This document shows, piece after piece, positions 6,828-10,887 of a stretch of DNA of 10,887 bases. A program made the position numbers and the translations under genes. The DNA lies in contig NW_019091447.1 of NCBI RefSeq assembly GCF_001949145.1, forward strand, positions 320,859-331,745, read 5' to 3'. Under the pieces are notes generated by a model. It did not search any database. It was not told the origin of the DNA and saw only the letters and a program-made list of their open reading frames with translations. This DNA is from Acanthaster planci (taxonomy: Eukaryota > Echinodermata > Asteroidea > Valvatida > Acanthasteridae). The number at the start of each line of letters is the position of its first letter. Within the stretch, counting starts at the first letter, position 1.

Positions 6828-7154
6828 CTTGAGGTTCTGTCCTGATTGTCGTTTCAGGGCTCCTGGGTCCTTCCCCTCCGTCTCCCTCACGCACCGCAGC
6901 CACACTGAAGTTATACACCGTCAACTGTTGTAATGGATCAATCAGAAAACTGAAACCCTCTGGTGGCTGGTACTTCGCTTGCACCGTGATGACACGCACC
7001 CAGGAACCAGTGGAGTGGTTGGCGTAGTAGATCGTGTACTCAATAACTGGTCCGTCTCCAGCATCCAAGGGGTGAGAGCCCCATGCCTCCCAGCTGACAG
7101 TGGCCGATTTAATATCAGCCTTTACATTGGGGGGTTGGCTCAGCACTGGTAAAC
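6828..7154 (-). CDS. Tie-like: Exon: fibronectin type III domain
   Basis: A phase 1-1 exon of 327 bp with acceptor CTTTCATTCAG|GT and donor CAAG|GTGAGA. It encodes residues 238-345. FN3 landmarks are the opening LPVLSQPPNV, strand B Trp (TVSWEAW), strand C EYTIYYAN, strand F LTVYNFSVAAV and the final RSPETTIRTEP. The GDGPV..Y.IYYA and VREGDGGEGP segments resemble the first FN3 domain of vertebrate Tie2 as I recall it. Possible N-glycosylation sites are NHS and NFS. A single exon encodes the whole domain, and it is the only FN3 visible, against three in vertebrate Tie. No second FN3-length open segment lies in the flanking introns. Confidence 0.9.
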
Positions 7155-7650
7155 CTGAATGAAAGGCGTTAATGTATAAAAACAATCTGACCACAAACGT
7201 TAGCAAACTCATTGAGCAAAAGTAACACGACAGCAAATCTGTCTAGACCTTTACGGCCGGCGTGGGAAAATATATTTGGACACAGGTGTTATGTGGTAGA
7301 ATCTGAGGCAATTTCTGACTGCTCTAGTAGGTTGAGCAATCTCAGATATTTTTGACATTTTTACGTTTACAGACATTAACTGTGTTGTGAGCAGTGGAAT
7401 CAAATGTAAGCCTACAAGTTTTATTCGGCAACAAAGTTCTGGGGGACGGACGATGTGATCTTCCCCACTTTACAAAGCGAAGGACACGTCCCTCCGTGCT
7501 CAACTAATCGACACTCACGAATGCACTGTAACTGATGACATTAACAGAGCTAAGCTGACCTGGATGAGTACCAGTAAGACTCGTGATCAAAATAAAATTT
7601 GAGATTAAAATGCTCATGATCAGAATCTAAAATTAAGATGTGACGCATAC
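7155..7650 (-). other. Intron (496 bp), EGF module 5 to FN3
   Basis: GTATGC...TTCAG. I searched it for a further FN3 or Ig exon, as vertebrate Tie would suggest, and found no open segment of suitable length. Confidence 0.7.
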
Positions 7651-7800
7651 GAAACTGGCATATTCCGGTTCCATCTGACTGATACTGTTCGAGGCACAAG
7701 CCGCTTTGGCAGGACCCTGTGATAGCATCACACGGCGTGTCATCCCTACAGAGACATGCCTGATTACAGTCCTCACCGAAGTAACCAGACTCGCACTGCC
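7651..7800 (-). CDS. Tie-like: Exon: EGF-like module 5 (8 Cys)
   Basis: A phase 1-1 exon of 150 bp with acceptor TTGTGTACAG|GG and donor TTTC|GTATGC. It encodes residues 188-236: CESGYFGEDCNQACLC, then PCDAITGSC, a longer loop LCLEQYQSDGTGIC and QF. Eight cysteines. The last disulfide loop is longer than in modules 3 and 4. Its split codons are Arg on both sides. It is the membrane-proximal EGF module, joined directly to the FN3 exon. An alternative acceptor (ATTTTCAG at 7827-7828) would insert extra bases out of phase and was not used. Confidence 0.87.
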
Positions 7801-8279
7801 CTGTACACAAACATGACAAACATACGTCCTGAAAATCAATCCTGATGACCGTGATTCCATGTTTCTAAATCAAAAACGAAACCGCTAAACATATATAAGC
7901 GATGTCATTCGTCCAACCCTAGTTTATTGTAGTTGCCCACACGGAAATCCTGCCACAGAGTGTAACAATGGCAAACAGGAGATTCTCCTAACTTCACGGT
8001 CCAAAAGATCTAGTCAATCTAGCTCTGAATCCTAACATCAACTGCTTCAGCCTTTCACGGGCATTCTCCTCTCGACGAACACATCCGCCACTGTTTGGAA
8101 CGTCGAGTCCAAAAAGTCTTGACTCATAAAGGAAAAATTTTTTATGTTCACCATGCAAACCTACACGCAAGTCTGAAGCGTTAAGAGACGCATGGCATAG
8201 TGTGAAATACCAGTAATAAAGACAATTATAAATGAGAGAATAACATTATTGAATCGAGAAGTTGGGTGACATGTCTTAC
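7801..8279 (-). other. Intron (479 bp), EGF modules 4 to 5
   Basis: GTAAGA...TACAG. No extra EGF-like cysteine pattern or repeat seen. Confidence 0.7.
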
Positions 8280-8414
8280 GTGACACGCAGGTGTATCCTG
8301 GGGCACATCCTCCACTGCAGTACCCAGTGTGCTTGTCACAGGCTGCCTTGCCGTTGCAATGGCACAAGGTGACGCAGTTGAGTCCGTAATAACCAAGGGG
8401 GCATACATTCGGGA
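8280..8414 (-). CDS. Tie-like: Exon: EGF-like module 4 (8 Cys)
   Basis: A phase 1-1 exon of 135 bp with acceptor ATCTTTTACAG|TC and donor TCAC|GTAAGA. It encodes residues 143-186: VCPLGYYGLNCVTLCHC, then ACDKHTGYC and CAPGYTC. Eight cysteines. The split codon with module 3 is Ile. The pattern C.LG.YG..C...C.C is laminin-EGF-like and repeats that of modules 3 and 5, so the modules probably arose by exon duplication (phase 1-1 exons can duplicate without a frame shift). Vertebrate Tie has three EGF modules, so this and the next exon extend the array. Confidence 0.88.
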
Positions 8415-8737
8415 CTGTAAAAGATATATTCACTCATTTACTGCCGAATAGAAAGCGTAATATATTACATGAGCTTGAGTTAATGCCGCCCTCCATAGAC
8501 CTCCGTGACGTCGGAGGTGTAACTTTGGTAATCCTAAGCATTTTTTGAATCCTTTTTCAGTACACTGTGTTTAAGTCATAATGTCAAATCCCTCTTTGGT
8601 GGTAGCTATGGCTGCACATGAGACCATTTTAAAATTCAATTACAGCACTTTCACTTATAGCTCTGACTTGCTTCTTTTCTCTTTCTCCTTTTAAGCCGTT
8701 TCTTTATCCCATCGCATCTTGTGTTCTTTTTACTCAC
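8415..8737 (-). other. Intron (323 bp), EGF modules 3 to 4
   Basis: GTGAGT...TACAG. Contains only the small TGACGT inverted repeat listed separately. Confidence 0.7.
8499..8518. repeat. Small inverted repeat enclosing TGACGT
   Basis: ACCTCCG, TGACGT, CGGAGGT: a perfect 7-base stem around a CRE half-site, in the intron between EGF modules 3 and 4. Function unknown; could be chance. Confidence 0.4.
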
Positions 8738-8875
8738 TTTGGCAGTTAGTTCCTGACCAACCGTCTGCGCAGCCACCAAAGTTGCATTTTCCCGTAAACG
8801 AGTTACATCCGTTATCAGTGAATTTACAGTGACATTCTTGGAGACAGTCAGCACCAAATTTTCCGGCAGGACAAC
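8738..8875 (-). CDS. Tie-like: Exon: EGF-like module 3 (8 Cys)
   Basis: A phase 1-1 exon of 138 bp with acceptor TTTTTTTCAAAG|GT and donor CAAA|GTGAGT. It encodes residues 97-141: CPAGKFGADCLQECHC, then NGCNSFTGKC and CADGWSGTNC. Eight cysteines fit a laminin-EGF-like fold. This corresponds to the third Tie EGF module, which begins with a C.PG..G..C pattern. The joined codon with module 2 is Gly. The neighbouring open frame starting at 8857 is out of phase with the rest of the protein. Confidence 0.88.
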
Positions 8876-9803
8876 CTTTGAAAAAAAGGCATCTGTAACA
8901 GTGAAGTCTGGACGTTTCTAGGGATACTATGTGATATACTCAAGGGTATAAACAGCTTAGTGGAGACAACATACGAGCAGTCACCCGATCCGACTACCCA
9001 TCGCTACTTATAAGTGAGGCTTGTGCAGCAAAATAGCTTGCAAGAACTGCGATGCTGATATATTATCGTATGATAATGGGCAAACTTGTAAGTAAGACTT
9101 GTTCGAGCCTTCTGCTTGCAAGTTTTCTTGACGCTGACGGGCCAATTTTTAAGTGTGCCACTGTATTGCATCATACGATAATATATTAGCATCACAGTTA
9201 GAGCGTGGCTATTTTGCTGCACAGGCCTCACTTTATAGAACTAGCGATGGGTAGTCGGATCAGGTGATGCAGTACAGTGAGCTTGACACGAAGCAAATTA
9301 AGCTTTTGCGAATACAAAAAGGTACAAAAAGACCATTTTAGAAACGGAATGTGACTTTTATCAAAATGAGTAAAAGTAATTACAAACAGAACCATAATCT
9401 GTAAAACTGATGTTTTACCGGCAATGCCATACGACGTGGGGCCAGTATACCTGAAGGTAATCAACTAAAACTGGCAAAAATTATGTTTTACTTTTAGCAA
9501 CGGTTCGCTAAAGATCCTGTTTTGGAACATTGCGCACTTATTATGATTGTTACCATTATGCATCAACCTATAGTAGCAAAGTTTATATACGACTGGTTGG
9601 ACTCTTCATAATTTACTTGCCTATGCTGTTGTTCTCTTTCAGAATTATTTGGTTATAGAGCTCTATTTGCAAATGCTACATAATTTTCGAACTTTCGTAA
9701 AAAAAACACACTTTTCTTGCCATTGAGTCCTCTTTTAACAGAATTCAGCTTAATTCTGGTTTAACTTCATCGATTTCATTAAGTTAATTCGTCTCACACA
9801 TAC
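8876..9803 (-). other. Longest intron (928 bp), EGF modules 2 to 3, hosting the foldback element
   Basis: GTATGT...AAAG. Without the roughly 287-base foldback element it would be about 640 bases, close to its neighbours, consistent with later insertion. The remainder is AT-rich with no coding signal. Confidence 0.75.
8981..9268. mobile_element. Foldback / MITE-like element with long inverted arms
   Basis: The left arm (8981-9074) and right arm (9171-9267) are imperfect inverted copies of nearly 100 bases each, separated by a loop of about 96 bases. The outer ends are TCACCCGATCCGACTACCC and, inverted, TCACCTGATCCGACTACCC. Inner matches include GTGCAGCAAAATAGC and ATATTATCGTATGAT. GCAGT flanks the element on both sides (8977-8981 and 9269-9273), a plausible 5-base target duplication that overlaps the first base of the arm. 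It has no coding capacity, so it would be a non-autonomous DNA transposon, sitting in the intron between EGF modules 2 and 3. The two short minus-strand open frames over it are by-products of the arms. Confidence 0.8.
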
Positions 9804-9956
9804 CAGATGAACAGGTCCGGCCATAACGACCGCTGATGCAGCTGATACCATACGGATCTGGTAAACTGAACTGAACGTAGTTACAAGAGCTGCCGAAGAG
9901 ATTACTTCCCCCGCATCTGAATTCACAATCCCAGCCAAATGAATAAGCTGGACAGG
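9804..9956 (-). CDS. Tie-like: Exon: EGF-like module 2 (Tie LPDPYG module)
   Basis: A phase 1-1 exon of 153 bp with acceptor TTCAACAG|CC and donor TCTG|GTATGT. It encodes residues 46-95, beginning CPAYSFGWDCEFRC and containing FSLPDPYGISC and GRYGRTC. The LPDPYG motif followed by SC..G..G..C is characteristic of the second EGF-like module of Tie receptors (family knowledge). This copy has six cysteines. The two that flank LPDPYG in my recollection of vertebrate Tie2 (FC...GC) are Ser and Ile here. The frame from an ATG at 9938 covers part of this DNA in a different phase and is a shadow. Confidence 0.9.
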
Positions 9957-10430
9957 CTGTTGAAGTTAAAATTGATCAGAGGGAAAATTGGATCACACAT
10001 TTAAGACCAATGAGCTGAGTTCCTGACCCTTCCTGTACCTTTTCTGACCTCTTTCAAATCCCATGATCATAAATGAAGTCCCTTACCTGACATTTCGTCT
10101 GCATCTTTAAGGAACATTATTTGTCAACGAATTAAAATGTATAGCCTAAAAGAAAATACTAAATATTCACAAGACAAGCAGTTCTAGCTGGAAACAGGCA
10201 AGTTTTGATGCGAAATTTCCGAAGCTCTGACAATGTTAGATATCGGTGAGTTTATTACAAGTCAAAAGTTATCCATCAGCCATTTTCCTTGTCAATACTG
10301 TAGTTCAGTTTGTTGACATACTATTTTGTCTCGTCGTCATGCAAATACCGCCCTCTGTTTATATCATACCACTGAATAATAGACTATAGCGACGGGCCCA
10401 CTAACACAGTAGGCTATTACAAAAATGTAC
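9957..10430 (-). other. Intron (474 bp), EGF modules 1 to 2
   Basis: GTACAT...AACAG. No coding, repeat or regulatory signal recognised. Confidence 0.7.
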
Positions 10431-10565
10431 CTGTAACACAGTTTGGTCCTTTGAATCCTGGTGGACAAATACACTTTCCCGCCTTGTCATCACATACTCC
10501 TCCATTGTAGCACATGTCACACAAGTCGCTACACGCTGGAGGGCCCCACTTGCCGGCAACACAGT
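10431..10565 (-). CDS. Tie-like: Exon: EGF-like module 1 (Tie-type, 8 Cys)
   Basis: A phase 1-1 exon of 135 bp with acceptor CTACAG|AC and donor ACAG|GTACAT. It encodes residues 1-44. The motifs AGKWGPPACSDLCDMC, NGGVCDDKAGKC and CPPGFKGPNC give eight cysteines in a laminin-EGF-like pattern. The KWGP..C..LC..C stretch and CPPGF.G..C match what I recall of the first EGF module of Tie1/Tie2. That makes this the strongest family marker in the ectodomain. The first codon is split with an exon outside the window. The open frame runs upstream to an ATG at 10623, but the clear acceptor at 10566-10567 makes that an intron shadow, not a start. Confidence 0.9.
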
Positions 10566-10887
10566 CTGTAGTATATAAAACATCACTGATGACACAGACT
10601 GGTTTGTGACGGGGTATTGTCATCGTAATTAATTTACAAAGTATTATATTGCAGGCATGATTGGTTTTTCTCCAGTAAGTGTGGGGTCATTAATTTCATA
10701 ATTTTGATGAAAATGGGAGTTTAGTCAATGATAATATCTGTATCAGAACGAACATGTAGAAGTGACAGCCTTTGATGAATTTGGAAGCGTGGTTGTCTCG
10801 AATCTGTTCACTAAAACACCTCAAAATAAGTCCTTCGCTCTGCACAGTTTGTGAATTATGGTAGACCCACCCCTCTTGATAAGCCTG
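10566..10887 (-). other. Part of the intron upstream of EGF module 1
   Basis: It ends in ATATACTACAG. No exon with a phase 1 donor could be supported up to the window edge, so the preceding exon (expected Ig or N-terminal region in a Tie receptor) is outside. Confidence 0.6.

Larger units (their letters stand above)
1294..10565 (-). other. Tie-like: Tie-family receptor tyrosine pseudokinase gene, 17 exons, 5'-incomplete
   Basis: This is the gene-level entry; the exons are listed separately. Joining 17 exons with GT-AG introns gives 2 bases of a split codon, then 773 codons and TAG, with every junction in phase. Residues are numbered from the first complete codon at 10563. Domains in order: five EGF-like modules (1-236), FN3 (about 238-345), transmembrane helix (about 350-368), juxtamembrane (about 369-475), tyrosine kinase fold (about 478-745) and tail (746-773). 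From family knowledge, Tie receptors are cell-surface angiopoietin receptors with Ig, EGF and FN3 ectodomains. The EGF and FN3 modules here carry Tie-specific signatures. The signal peptide and any Ig domain would lie beyond 10887. The kinase lacks K/E/D catalytic residues other than the VAVK lysine, so signalling through phosphotransfer is unlikely (inference). Vertebrate Tie has three FN3 domains; only one is visible here. Family assignment is firm; orthology to one vertebrate gene is not. Confidence 0.88.

Noticed and set aside
7155-7650. Search for additional FN3 or Ig exons as in vertebrate Tie.
   Set aside because: No open segment of domain length with fitting phase; modules 5 and FN3 join directly with a sensible Arg codon.
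9004-9464. Two minus-strand open frames of 75 and 78 codons.
   Set aside because: The first lies within the foldback element and repeats residues because of its arms; the second is AT-rich intron with no recognisable motif.
10740-10860. A plus-strand stretch after an AG (CTGTATCAG) reading VEVTAFDEFGSVVVS, vaguely FN3-like.
   Set aside because: It is short, ends in TGA without a supported donor, and would be antisense to the receptor gene. The resemblance is too loose.

Overview
The window is eukaryotic genomic DNA from an animal. It is dominated by one multi-exon gene on the minus strand, read from high to low coordinates. I assembled 17 coding exons (10565 down to 1294) from GT-AG splice sites and reading phase. 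Joined, they give one uninterrupted frame of 773 residues ending in TAG, with the 5' part of the gene lying beyond base 10887. The protein is a receptor tyrosine kinase of the Tie (angiopoietin receptor) family. It has five EGF/laminin-EGF-like modules, one fibronectin type III domain, one transmembrane helix, a juxtamembrane segment, a kinase domain and a short tail. The EGF modules (KWGP..C..LC..C.NGGVC and LPDPYG..C) and the FN3 end (GDGGEG) closely resemble my recollection of vertebrate Tie1/Tie2. Small exons, introns of about 0.2-0.9 kb, AT-rich introns with GC-richer exons, and a Tie-like receptor of unusual layout suggest an invertebrate deuterostome. Amphioxus (Branchiostoma) is my best guess, but the sequence alone does not prove it.

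The most interesting point is that the kinase looks catalytically dead yet structurally preserved. It keeps the glycine loop (GTGHFGEV), the VAVK lysine, the SLE (APE-type) glutamate, DVWSFG and the late DRPPF arginine. It has lost the helix-C glutamate (Gly), the HRD aspartate (HRK), the catalytic-loop asparagine (Ser), the DFG aspartate (GFG) and the activation-loop tyrosine (Ile). All splice sites are canonical and no frame is broken, so a maintained pseudokinase receptor is more likely than a decayed gene. Tyrosines remain in the juxtamembrane region (YEDV, YDDV) and tail (YIQV, YSNI, PYQDE). It could therefore be phosphorylated by a partner and act as a scaffold or co-receptor.

Layout, from high to low coordinates: 10887-10566 upstream intron; 10565-7651 five EGF exons, with a foldback/MITE-like element at about 8981-9268 in one intron; 7154-6828 FN3 exon; 6660-6509 transmembrane exon; 5931-5827 candidate juxtamembrane exon; 5215-1611 kinase exons; 1365-1294 tail and stop, with a possible ATTAAA poly(A) signal at 1227-1232. 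From 1226 to 1 there is no convincing gene. There is a weak suggestion of the promoter and first exon of another minus-strand gene: TATATAAT at 657-664, ATG at 529-531, a strong donor at 499-501 and a consensus CRE at 1127-1134. I see no rRNA, tRNA, CRISPR or prokaryotic features.
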